Below are positions 10,764 through 22,073 of a stretch of DNA of 64,000 bases, piece after piece. The notes below the pieces were generated by a model. It worked only from the letters and a program-made list of their open reading frames with translations, made no database searches and had not been told where the DNA came from. Position numbers and translations under genes: made by a program. The stretch covers positions 1,054,001 through 1,118,000 of the forward strand of contig SIJG01000042.1 of NCBI GenBank assembly GCA_023374025.1, in the 5' to 3' direction. This DNA comes from Heterodera schachtii (Eukaryota > Nematoda > Chromadorea > Rhabditida > Heteroderidae). The first letter of the stretch is position 1. Each line of letters begins with the position of its first letter.

Positions 10764-13252
10764 ATGGCACTTTTTGGAACTAAAAACAATGCAATAGGAG
10801 GAGAGCAACGAAGAATCACTGCAGGAATAATTGGTAACAATTTATGAATGTCGGTTTTTTCATGAGAGAAAATTCAGCTATTGGAGATGAACTTTTAAAA
10901 GGGACGACGCGAGACACAAATTCTCAATTCTTGTGCAAACAATTATTTGAGAAAGGAGTTTGGGTTAAAAAGGTGGGCAGAAGCATAATAATTATTTGTC
11001 AAAATACCTCTTTACCCAGGTTTCTATTTTGGGTGATAGCATAACGGAGGTTGCCAAAGAAGTTCGAAACTTTTGCGTGGAATTTGACATTGTGTTAGCA
11101 GCATTCCTTTGTTTTTCATGGCATTTTGATTAAGTTTCACCATCGGTGGAGTCGGGCCTACCCACGACGACCGAACATTTGAGGCATTGGCTGAAGCATT
11201 TGGCGATCGGTTGTTGCCCAGCGAAGATTTGCGGCGAATAGTCAATATATTTTTGCTCAAAACAAATCTCAAAAATATTGATGCTGCTGTGGAAAAATTT
11301 TGTCTCATTCCGTCCAGTGCAAAACTTCTGTGGGGCACGCAAAACCCTCCTCAAACTCCCGAGGATTTGACTAATTTTCCTTCTATACAAATACGAAATG
11401 TAATTGCATTGCCCGGTGTTCCACACTTTTGTGAGCAAAATTTTCTTCAATTGAAGGTAACGAGCAGAAGAATTAACGCCAAATTTAATCCAAATAAAAG
11501 TGAATTTGTAATAGGTAATCAAATTGCTGTTTATTTTTCGCGCAATGTTTCAAATAAGTAAATTCGCTTTGAGGGATGGAGAAAGAAGCCAACTAAAGCT
11601 AAAAAAGACAGACTCGGACATAGAAATGAGATGCAAGCATTTCTCGCTTTTTAATACTATTTTTTAATTTTAGGACTACCTATTCCCTTCGTCACTTTTG
11701 GAAATGTTTACGAAAAATTTATACTTGAAAAAGAGTGAAATTCATTTACAACAAAAACTGTCGCAATTGGCTGCCAAACATCAAAACGTCTCAATTGGGT
11801 CGTATCCGACCATGGAAAACAAGTAAACTTGAAAGCTTTGTGTCGCAGCTTTATTTACCTTTCCGTCAGTTATTTTAAAACTCGGCTAAGCATTGAAAGC
11901 ATTTCGAAGGAATTAGGCAATTTGGCTTATGAAGAATTGGCAAATGAATTTTCAGGTAATTTTCCAGATGAATTAAAAGTAATTTCCAATTCATTCAAAG
12001 AATGGGTGGTGAATTACGATCCCGAACCGTGGGAGGATTGTGTCCATAAATTGGACATTTATTGCGCGACTCAACCCAAGGAATTTTCTGTCAAGATTTT
12101 GAATGCCATCGCGACAATTGACGAAATTTTGGACAAATATGGGTGAGTGCATCTCAATCTAAACATCCTCTCTTCCTCCCCCCCTCAGCTCTTTGGACCA
12201 ATTGGCGATTTCATTCAATGGAGGCAAAGATTGTACGCTTCTTTTACATCTTTTCCGCATTTGTGTTACTAAAAAATTCGGGAAAGAAAAGCGAATCGAA
12301 GGGTTTTTCGTAGAAGGCGATGAGTTTTGCGAATTAATTGCATTTGTTCGGAATATTTCCCCAAAGTACTTTTGCTACTCATTATTAGCTTATATAAAAA
12401 ACTCATTTGTCGTTGTTTAGCTACTCGTTGGATTTGCTCGAGCTGAAAGGCGCTTTGAAGAAGGGATTGGCTGAGTTGAAAGTCGTTCGACCGAACATTG
12501 AGGCTGTTTTGATGGGGTCGAGAGCGACAGATCCGAGAGGGCGCTTCATGAAGAGTAAATGCGAATGGACAGATCAGGGTTGGCCCAGTTTCTTGAGGGT
12601 CGGTTTCTTTGAACCGACGTTTCTGTTAACTCCTCTTTCCATTTTTAAAGGTTTGCCCTTTGTTGGACTGGACTTACACCGAAGTTTGGAAGTTCCTTAG
12701 GGACATGTCCATCCCGTACTGCCATCTCTACGACATGGGATACACTTCGTTGGGGGAATGCTCAACAACTGGGAAGAACCCAGCACTGAAAGTGGAGGGC
12801 ACGGAGGACAGGTGCTTATTTTGTGACTATTTACAATCGGGTTTTTTCAGCGGTAAAAAAAGGCAGCGGTGATAATTTCTTTTCGGTTTTGGGGCTAGAT
12901 TTGAATTTTTTTTTTAATAACAAAGGACGCGCAAAATTTTTTGCGAGTTTCAGATGGCGCATATTCAATGAAGAAACAACTCAGTGTGGCATTTGCCCCC
13001 AATATAATTTTTGCGCGTAGTTTTTGCAATTCTGCGCGTCCTTTGATGTTTATTAAATTCAAATCTAGGCCTCAAAACCGAAAAGTACCGAATTTTTTTT
13101 TTCGACCTGTGATTTTCCAAGTTGATGATCGCGAATACGGTAACCATTTTTAATTGTGCGTTTACAGGTATTTGCCCGCTTATGCACTTAAAGACGGGAA
13201 TTTGGAAAGGGCTTTTCGCCAAGAAAGACCCGAAACGACAGAAAAAAGCTGA
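10764..13252 (+). CDS. FLAD1: FAD synthase (FLAD1-type), ten exons
   Basis: It makes FAD from FMN and ATP in the cytosol or mitochondrion. Exons are about 10764-10833, 10878-10972, 11020-11093, 11135-11456, 11674-11822, 11870-12142, 12189-12365, 12421-12598, 12651-12811 and 13168-13252; all joins keep frame with GT-AG introns. The N-terminal half is a molybdopterin-binding-like domain ([18 protein letters not shown], then [19 protein letters not shown] and IALPGVPHF). The C-terminal half is the PAPS-reductase-like FAD synthase domain, with the P-loop-like SFNGGKDCT, then [26 protein letters not shown] and DMGYTSLGE. The start is the first ATG in frame before [14 protein letters not shown]. 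Intron 9 holds an inverted-repeat insertion. The order and motifs match animal FLAD1 closely. Confidence 0.95.
12880..13085. mobile_element. Inverted-repeat (MITE-like) insertion in FLAD1 intron 9
   Basis: The left end reads TTTTGGGGCTAGATTTGAAT and continues into AAAGGACGCGCAAAA. The right end carries the inverted GCGCGTCCTTTG and ATTCAAATCTAGGCCTCAAAA. The arms are about 50 bp and imperfect. The insertion accounts for most of the unusually long (356-bp) last intron. No coding capacity is seen. Confidence 0.7.
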
Positions 13253-13418
13253 AGTTCGACTCACTTTCTGTGATTTCTTTACAAAATAATTCTGAATTTG
13301 CTTTCTTTTTTTTTTGGTCTGTAATTTTCAGTGGTATCGAATCTCATATAAAAAATGCTTGCATTTTCTTAGTATTTTAGCGTTTTTGTTACATTTTTGC
13401 GCCAAAGATTTCTTTACT
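13253..13418 (+). promoter_or_regulatory. Short intercistronic region, candidate operon junction
   Basis: Only 166 bp separate the FLAD1 stop from the LTN1 start on the same strand. An AATAAT polyadenylation-like signal lies near 13285. A T-rich tract followed by TTTTCAG lies near 13331, and TTTTCTTAG and ATTTTAG lie just downstream, all usable as trans-splice acceptors. This layout matches nematode operon junctions, where the downstream gene receives a spliced leader. Trans-splicing itself is inferred. Confidence 0.5.
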
Positions 13419-16400
13419 ATGGGCAAACACCAAAGACGGAAGGACAATTCCCAGGTTCGCCAAATGAAAATTTACCGTAGAGGAGAACAAATCTTGGCAC
13501 AATCAGTTTATGTTAATTTTCCCCTCCTTTTCGCTGTTTTCCATGTGATTAAATGCTTTAGGCTGCGAGTAGTTCGAAGGCGACTCAGCTTTTGCAAGCC
13601 ACTGGGAGTGGCATTCCGTTCATTGGACTTGAAACTTCCGCTTTGGGATTGTTTGATTTGGGCGAAATGACAGCGAATGAATGTGCCGATTTGGCACCCG
13701 AATTTCGTATTTTGCTGAAGAAACTGACAAAACGCGACACTCTTACCCGAGAAAAGGCAAATCGACGAAAAATGATTGACATTGAGTTAATAAGAAAACA
13801 GTTAAGGCGGTGAAGGAATTTGCTGAACTGCTGAAGAATGTGCCTTTAGACCAGCTGAAGTTGAGCTTTGAATACTTTGCCCCAATTTACCAAAGACTCG
13901 TCACCGATGCGAACAGCACAATTCGGTCGGCGAGTAACAAACTTTTGGCCCAATACATTTGGAGACTGAAGAAGGAGGCGCCCAGCAACTGCTTGAAACA
14001 GGCGAGTGAGTGAGTGGCACAGAATAAGCCAATCGACAGGCCTTTCGTTTGCTTCGTTTTTTGGGTGTCCCCTCCTCTTATTTTGTTGGTGCTTCCCCTC
14101 CCTCGTCGTTTTATTTATTCGTCTGTCCTTTAAGACACTCCCTTTTCTGCTGTTTTCGACTGCTGACCATTCCATCCAAGTCGTAAAGTCGGCCTTTTCT
14201 TTGCTTAACGAATGTTTTGCGGCCGAAAAGAAGGAATTGGTGTTCGCCAACTTTGCGGACGATGCGCTTTCGCTTTCTCTGAGTGTCGCAAATCGGAGGC
14301 ATCGGCTTGTCTTATCACCCCAACTGTCCGTTTGTTTGTTTTGCCTTGGGTCGATTTCGTTGCTCGACCCGTTCAGATTGACTGAAGAGGAAAGTAACGA
14401 GCAGAGAAGGGACCGACTGATCGCCCAGTCTTTCAATTGCATCGATTCGCTCTCTGCGCACTCTTCGAATTTGCCGTCCCTTTTGGCGACTGTCGGCGAC
14501 ACTTTCACAAATTCCGAGTCACTGAACCCTTTGATGGCCTTGGGAAATAGCGTAAACAAATGTTTAACAAAGAATCCCTAAAACACCTTTTAATTAGGTG
14601 AAAGTGTCCCTTTATCGGCTCGCAACTAAAATTGCCCAAAATGATCCCAATTTGCTCATCAGAGGCAAATTTGTGACTGTTCTGTTCAACAATTTGAATT
14701 TGTCGGACTCTTCGCTTTTCCAAAATGCGTTCGAATGTTTTATGAGATTGGCCCAGGAAGACGCACTCTTCGAAAACTTTTCCTTGGACAAAGCGATTGT
14801 GCCCAAAGTGTTGTCTTTGGTCCGAAAGAAGGAAGGGTGGGCGAAGCCAAGCAAAAACAAAAACATAATGTCCATTTTAGTCACTGGGAATTGTTGGCCA
14901 ATGCTTTGTTGCCACTTTTCTCCGTTATTTTTGACCGAATTGGGCCTTCCGATCGCCAAAAACAAGTGAAATTTGCGTTTTCAGTGACCGATTCCTTTTT
15001 CGATGGGTTTGTCTTTCTTTCATCCAAACTTTTCAGAGAGTTTCGTTTCTTTTTAGCGCTTTTACAACCATTCAAATTTCTTCTTGGAGTTGCGCCTTCG
15101 TCGAAATATGCAAATTTTCTCTCGTTAAACTTTTGTTTGGCACTGAATGCGAAAGTGATGAGGACGAGTCGGAATTTCTGACGCAGTTTTTCTTGAGGGT
15201 AACAGTTTTATTTGTTTGTTTTGTGTCCGCCTTTCCAAGTCATCGACTGTTTTCTTTTTAGGTAACAAAATTTACGGATTTTATTTTGAGTGATTTTCCT
15301 GTGTCCGAATATGCGAAATTGGCGGATTTTGTCGCGTGGCTTCAGCTCAAACTGTCCCCCGGCAAAAGTGCTTTTGCGCTCGAATTGTTCTCGGAGTTGG
15401 AGCAGCACCTTTTGTCTCTGGTCATTTGCTTTTTCTTCAAATGCTTTGCTTTTCGTTTTTCTCATTTTCCTTTTCAGCTCCCAAAAAGCGACGCTTTTCT
15501 CACCAAACTTTTGGACGTTTTGCAAGAAAATGGGAAGTTCGGCCTTAAACTGCTCGTCTGCCCAAACTCTTCGGCCATTTCCAATTCTCTCCTCATCAAA
15601 TCAGCTGAAGCCATTCTTTCTTCGGGAACAGACCCGTCCAAATTCGACCATCTTTTGGCCATTGTCACAGTTCGTATTCAAATGGTCGGAGATTCGATTG
15701 GGTTTGACTCTGAAACCGTCCGATTGATCAACATTTTGTGCCAAATTCTGGCGAAAACCGAAAACCGACGCAATTCCCTTGCGGATCGAATTAAAGTGAG
15801 TGGCAATTGACAACGAATTGCCTTTTTCGTTTTCCCACCAAAGATGGACAACGTTTGGATGTGCCTCCATTCCGTCGACTTCGTTCTGTCCGACTTTTGC
15901 GATTTGCTCGGCCACGAGTCGCTTTTCTGCGCATTCTGTACGATTTTCCACAACTTACAGCGATTGGAGTCAGAATTCGGTCGAGTGAAACGCATTTTGG
16001 AATTGGCATTGGCATACATTTGCGAAAAGGGTTCCGACTCGGAAAGAGAACATTTGATGCGCATTTTGCCGAACGAAGCGCAATTGCTGGTCAAAATGCC
16101 CAACACAGTGAATTTTGTGTTTGATTATCTCGTCAAAAGGGGAAAGGTATCGTCGCCATTTTAGTTAACTTTTATTAACTTTTAGCCCCCCCCCCAATAA
16201 TTTTTAGGTTTCCGCCCGTCTCCAGCATTTTTTTGTTGAAAGCCTTTTCAAAACTTCGTTGTATACGCCGGACTTTGTCAATTCTTCCGCTTTTTTGCTG
16301 CTCCGTCAATTCGAATGCGACACCCCAAAAATGCGCCAACTTTTGCATTTGTTTTTGTCGTCCTCCGATTGCACAATTTCCCAGTAATCACTTAATCGTT

Positions 16401-19400
16401 TGTCATCAAAACTTTGTTTCCCTTTTCGAATTAAATCGGCTGCCAATTTGTGTTGTGCCATCGCTCACTTCAAAAATGCCTCCCTTTTGGAGATTTTCTC
16501 GCCCATCCGTTCGGATTTCGTTCGGATGGCACAACAAATGGACTGTTTGGTGCTGTCCATTTTTATTTTTATTTTCCACTAATCGTTCTGCCAAGTTTCA
16601 GTTTTCTGCTGAACTTCTTTCCGATGATCAGTGTCTGTTCGCCGCTTTTGCCCTCCTCCGTGCCAATTCTTCGTCAATTCATTTGGACGGCAATTTGAAT
16701 CCTCCTCAAAATCCCTTCGAATGTCTAATTGAATTTGCGAAATTTGCGCTTTTCTATTGCCAAGTCCTTCGGAATTCGGCAGATACAATGGATGACACTT
16801 CGTTTTGCTATGCTTTAATTGTTTCGACTTTCGTCGACCATTTCAAATTGCGTGCGACAAAAGCGCGACATTCTCAAATGCTTTTGCGTTTTTCTAAGGA
16901 ATTCGACTTTCCCTTCAGCGTTTGTTCGTTTTGCCTTTCGCTGTAATTTCCCTTCCCTTTTTCAGTTCCTTTCGGTGCCATCCGCCGACGGAATCGCCAA
17001 ATCTCTCCTCCATTTATCGCAAAATGAGGATGGCTGTTGTTTTCCTTTCTGTGCCTTTTACTCTCTGCTCAAATTCTCTTTTTCTGCTGTTTTATCGCCA
17101 CAAATTCCGTTCGATCGGTCGCCCATTCGAACAATTTTCGAAATTGTCATTCAAATGCGTTCGGATTTAAATTCCGATCTAAATGTTGTGTTGGATTTGC
17201 TTCCGCATGAACCGACGCAAAATGCCGAAGAATGCGTCATTTTGCGATGGTTGGCCGAATTTGAATGGCGTTGTGCAAATTTAACGGAGGAAAACCGCGC
17301 TGAACATTTCGTTGCTTTGGCCACTTTCATTGAGCAGCATCGGAAGGGAGTCGAAGATTGGCTTTTCACTGTTCGAAAGTGCCCCTCCCCCTTTTTCAGT
17401 TAATTAATTTCTTTCTCTTTTTAGGGACGATTTGTTTCGAAATTTATTCGGTTGCGTTATTTTGAAATTCTGTGCTCAAATTGTTCCTTTCGTTGCTGAA
17501 GTCGGTGCTGTGATAAGAGACTTTGTCAATTGCGCTCTAATCACTGTCCTCCAGGCAATTTGCTTCAGAATTTGTTCGAATTTGATTTTCCATTTTCCAC
17601 AAATTTCAGAATTGCACAGAAAACCTTTTTTCTTCGAACGACAGAATCAAAGAATGTGACGATGAAATTGCGATGCATTGGCTGCTGATGGGTCATTCCG
17701 CACTGAATTTGGTCATTCGTTATGAGAACGTTGTCAGAATGAACAGACAAAACGAGGACTACAGAGAAATCGCCAGAGTCATTAATTGGGATTAATTAAT
17801 GTAAATTGAAATGTTCCCTTAATTAAGGAATGGGCTGAATTCTTTGGTCCATCCGCAGCAAATTACGTCTTTCATTGGTTTTTGCATTTTTCCAACATTG
17901 GCAAAATGCCGCCACAATTTTTCACCAAAACGCTGTGTAATGCCATCCAATCGATTGACATTGACCGTCTCATCAAAGCCGAAATTCCAATTGAATTTTT
18001 GCAACGGGCGACCGATTGCTGTCCCGAAGACGAACTTTCGTTCTTGCAAAATTTCGAGGGGTTTTTTCGCTGTTCGTTTGTTTTTGTTATGGCTTTACAT
18101 TTTTCAGTTATTCCGATGAGAGACGCTCCCGACTTCTCCCGACTTCAGTTTTGTTCTTCAATTCGTTGCCTGAAATTCAATTCGCTTCTGCCACCGTTTT
18201 AAAGGGGTCCATTCGAATAAGAAATGGAAAGGGAAATAAAAGCTTCGCCATTTGAACAATTCAGCTTTTTGTTTGAAATGTTCTCATCGGAGAACGCCGA
18301 ACGCGGCGCATTTGCTAAGAAAAGTTTGAACGGAAATGAATTGGAGTCCGAGGCCAACGAGGGGGACACGGAGGACATTGGGAAGAGTTTGGAGGAGCAG
18401 TCGCATCAGTTGGCACTGCCACGGCTTTTCAAGGCACTTCTTTCTTTTGAGTTTGCCAATTACTCCCGTTTGAACGGTAAGTACCGTATGCATACGCAAT
18501 GCCACGCCAATTTCAAATGTTCTTCAGAATCCGAAGTCGACCCTTTGCTGCTTTCCTGGGATGTTCTGATGCGTTTTTTTGGAGATTTGGACGTCCTTTC
18601 CCGGGTTCGCTTTTGCGATGCCATCGATGTCAAAACCCTTTCCAATGCGTTGGCCCATTTGTTCAATTCTCTCTCCGACCCCCCGGGGCATAAAGGTCCC
18701 CCCCCCCCCTCCCCGGCAATTAATTACTTTCTTTTTGCTTCTTCGGATGCCATTTGCGTTGTTTCTAATGTGGACGACCTTTTCACTGGCCCTTTTCACT
18801 ATAAATTGGTGGACCGTCCTTTCGATCGTGAACATTTTACGAGTAATCTCTTCTTCCGGACTTTGGCCACGATCCCCGCTTTGTTTCGCGAATGGCACGG
18901 CACTCTCAGCAAAACGGAAGCGAACACAGTCAATGAGTAAATGCCAAACAATCACACCCTTTTTTAACCAAATCTACATTTTTAAATTATTTAAGGTACA
19001 CCCAAAAATATTTGAGTCATTTGCTTATTCAACGTGAATTGCGCAGTTTGGAAAATATGAAACGTGGGCGGTTAGAGGTCATAGCCATTTATCACATTTA
19101 CTTTTTCTAATTTATTTAATGCTTTTGACTTTTGGGATACTTTTTGCACCGCTTTTTCAGTCTGACAAATGGCACATCAAAAGCGGACATTTTGAAATTG
19201 GTTATGTTTTCAGGTCCGAATTCTGTCCAAAGTGCGTGAGATCGAATGCACTTATCGGCTGGAGGAGACGACAATGACTTTGACAATACTTTTGCCTGAA
19301 AATTATCCGATCAAAGCGCCAAAAGTGGAGACGGGGCGGAGCATAGTGAACAAAGAATTGCATCGCAAATGGCTTCTTCAATTGGGCGTTTTCCTAAACG

Positions 19401-19739
19401 GACAAGTCAGTCTTCAAGAGTCAAATACGACGGAGAAAAGCGATGCCGAAATTTTCAGAACGGAGTGATGATGGACGGGATTTTGCAATGGAAGCGGAGC
19501 ATCGACCAGCACTTGCAGGGCGTGGAGGAGTGCACCATTTGCATGTCCACCGTTTCCTCCACAAATTACCAATTGCCCAAAATTCGGTGTCGCCAATGTC
19601 GGAAAAAATTCCATGGCGATTGTTTGGTGCGTTTTTCTCCCATTGACTTTTGTATTGGCGCCCTCCCCCCTTTTAGTACAAGTGGTTCCAGTCCAGTTCC
19701 AAGTCCTCGTGCCCTCTCTGTCGTGCCAATTTTGTTTGA
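13419..19739 (+). CDS. LTN1: E3 ubiquitin ligase Listerin (LTN1), multi-exon
   Basis: Listerin ubiquitinates nascent chains stalled on 60S ribosomes in the ribosome-associated quality control complex. The start encodes MGKHQRRKDN, followed after an intron by GSGIPFIGLETSALG and FRILLKKLTKRDTLTREKA, the conserved Listerin N-terminus. The middle (about 13.8-19.0 kb) is a helical-repeat region spread over many exons. The C-terminus has an RWD domain (VREIECTYRLEE, TILLPENYPIKAP) then NGVMMDGILQWKRSIDQHL. The RING reads EECTICMS, then IRCRQCRKKFHGDC, and after a final intron KWFQSSSKSSCPLCRANF and stop. All C-x2-C pairs and the His are present. Intron boundaries of the middle were not all fixed, and poly-C tracts near 16187 and 18698 fall in introns. 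Identification at both ends is firm. Confidence 0.92.
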
Positions 19740-21032
19740 CGGCCAATGAATGAAAATTGGGCTTTAAATGTGATATTCAAGGCGAAAACCGATAACACAC
19801 TACACTTGCACACTATTTGTTTATTGTCCTTTTGTCACAAAAAGAAAAAACAATTAATTTTAAATGAATTGAAATTCAAATTAATTTTTAATCGTTTTTT
19901 AAATTTGGGAAGATGGACACACAAACAATCCACCTTTGCTCGATGATGACAATATCTCAACAGAAAGGGGTCCCTCCCTCCCATTGGCTTTCACTGTTGG
20001 CTAATTGTCGTCTAATCCGTTGTTAAGCCGCCGTAAGGTGTTGGGGTAGACTCACTCACTCCCCGAGTACCATTTATTCATTATCCCCTTCTCCACAACA
20101 TTGGATTCCCTTCCCCCCCCCCCCCATTCTCTCTTTTCTCTCGCGGTGCCAATCCGTCGGATTCGTTAAGCGGCACTCGCTCTTTTCCTCCTCCCGGGCT
20201 TCGCAAATGTTTTCTTTCATTGATAGTTGACAAAGCGTGCAAATTAAATTGGTTTTGTTATGTCTGGCGACAAAACTTTTGTTATCTTCAAAATCACTTA
20301 CTTTCTTGGATAGTCTCTTTCTGTGATCGATGGCACTCGGTTCAAATGCCTCCGCCTCTCCCCTTAACAAAACGTCGTCCAATAGCGCCAAAAGATTCCG
20401 TGCTGCCCATGCCAGTTTCCGACTTCGAATGGTCCTTTCATGCTTCACAAATCAATTATAAAGTTAATTTCCCCTGTTTAGCTGCATGAACAAAATGCGC
20501 CGGTGCGAAACGTCGAACCGGTGAGAAAAGGGATAAATGTGAAGGAGGGGAGGGACAATCAAAGGGATTGGTCAAAGGGTGATCAGAGGAAGAGGAATGA
20601 TCAAAGGGGAAAGTGATGAGGAAAAGCGAACAAAAGGGGGAAGTGATCAGTGGGAGGGCGACTGATTAGAATTAATTAGCTCTGCCGGTCCAAAAGATGG
20701 CCCATTTCTTTCTACCAACTTCTTTCTTCTTGGGGGAGGTTGGGGATTAATCCTTATTTTGTAATCCGCCGATGTCATTGGCAACCAATCGGCGTTAAGT
20801 CAAATTGCTGAGGGGAAAGTGCGCGAAATTAGGGAGAAAAGCGATGCGAACTCCGAGGACGGCCGACGGAGGGATGGCATTGGCAAAGCCAAGGCTAATG
20901 CCAATCCCTCCTCCCCTCCCCTCCCCTCTCCTCCTCCGCTCGTCGTCGTGCTGCCATTTGGTCCTCCAATTTTTGGTCGCTCCGTTCTTCCCAAACCGCG
21001 ACGAATGTGTGAGAGAGTCCTTTTGTTGGTGA
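19740..21032. other. Intergenic region after LTN1
   Basis: It holds the LTN1 3' flank, a possible small minus-strand gene (20074-20448), and GA-rich sequence with repeated GTGATCAG/GATCAAAGGG motifs at about 20540-20660. No other feature is supported. Confidence 0.5.
20074..20448 (-). CDS. Possible small gene of unknown function
   Basis: An uninterrupted 124-codon minus-strand frame begins MKHERTIRSRKLAWAARN and continues with an amphipathic LLALLDDVLLRG stretch. After HRKRLSKK a strong splice donor (GTAAGTGATTTTG) occurs. If it is used with the AG near 20215, the product ends soon after with basic residues (GRRKRASAA). The frame is convergent to LTN1. No family was recognised. It could equally be a chance open frame in Listerin's 3' flank. 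Confidence 0.25.
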   Translation of the reverse strand: MKHERTIRSRKLAWAARNLLALLDDVLLRGEAEAFEPSAIDHRKRLSKKVSDFEDNKSFVARHNKTNLICTLCQLSMKENICEAREEEKSECRLTNPTDWHRERKERMGGGGKGIQCCGEGDNE

Positions 21033-22042
21033 ATGAAGGACCGGGATTTCTTGCGTGAGCGGAGATTTCACCACCACCGATCGCTGAAAAGCGACCCGAC
21101 TTCCCCCGCGGGCGATATCAACAAAGAATTTGACAGTCCTTTGGATTTGCGACGCGTTTTGAGTGGAAGACGCGGCGGAAGGTAAGCGAAGGCAAAGAGA
21201 AACAATTGGAATGGACAGCAAAAGCACGGAGAAATGCCCACTTTCCCCGGTCAGTGAACGTAAACGGTTGTTGGTGTCCACCGCCCATTCGTCCGCCTCG
21301 CCACACTTTCAACAGCAGTCGCCGTACACCGCGCCGCCGTCCCTCTCCAACACTTCGAATACCCTCGGGGTCGACATCGCCGTCGAGGCTTTACGGCGCC
21401 GACAGCAAATCAGTGTCCATCAGCGGTAATTATCGGAATAAGGAGAAGTGATCGGCACTGATCAGTGAATGCCAAGACAAAAAGAGTGTTTTCCCGACAG
21501 AAGGCGTTCCAGCGTTTTGCGCAGCGTTTCCTCCGGCGGACAGCCCCTCCCCGCCGCCATTCCGCTGTCTCCCCGCCAGCGTTTTAACTCTTCCTCTTGT
21601 TCCATTGACCACAACGCATTGGAACCAAAACGCACGCAGCGCGCTCTGACAATTGCAATGGGCCATTGGGACACACTGAGGGCGCATTTGCATTCCTCAA
21701 AGCAATCGACCGTCTCGAATTTGGGCTTCGGCCTTTGCCAACAAATGCCAAAGGGCAGCGTCGTCTCCACTCTCTCGTGCCCTCCACCGACGGGGGGCGG
21801 CGGTTCACCAAGCGGAGGAGTTCAAAGTGGACAGCAGGGCGGAAACCAACAGCTGCAATTGGCACAGCAAAATAACGGAGAAGGGATGGGCCAAGCCGCT
21901 CAGCAAGCCAAACAGCAACACCCTTTTCCGGCACCGAAGAGCAAATTCAAAATGGCACATGAGTCATTCCGGGCAAGAATGTTGCAAGAGATGCAGGAAA
22001 ACAGCAATGAGGCAGTGAGTGTAATGAGATAGAGATAGAGAG

Positions 22043-22073
<31 letters not shown>

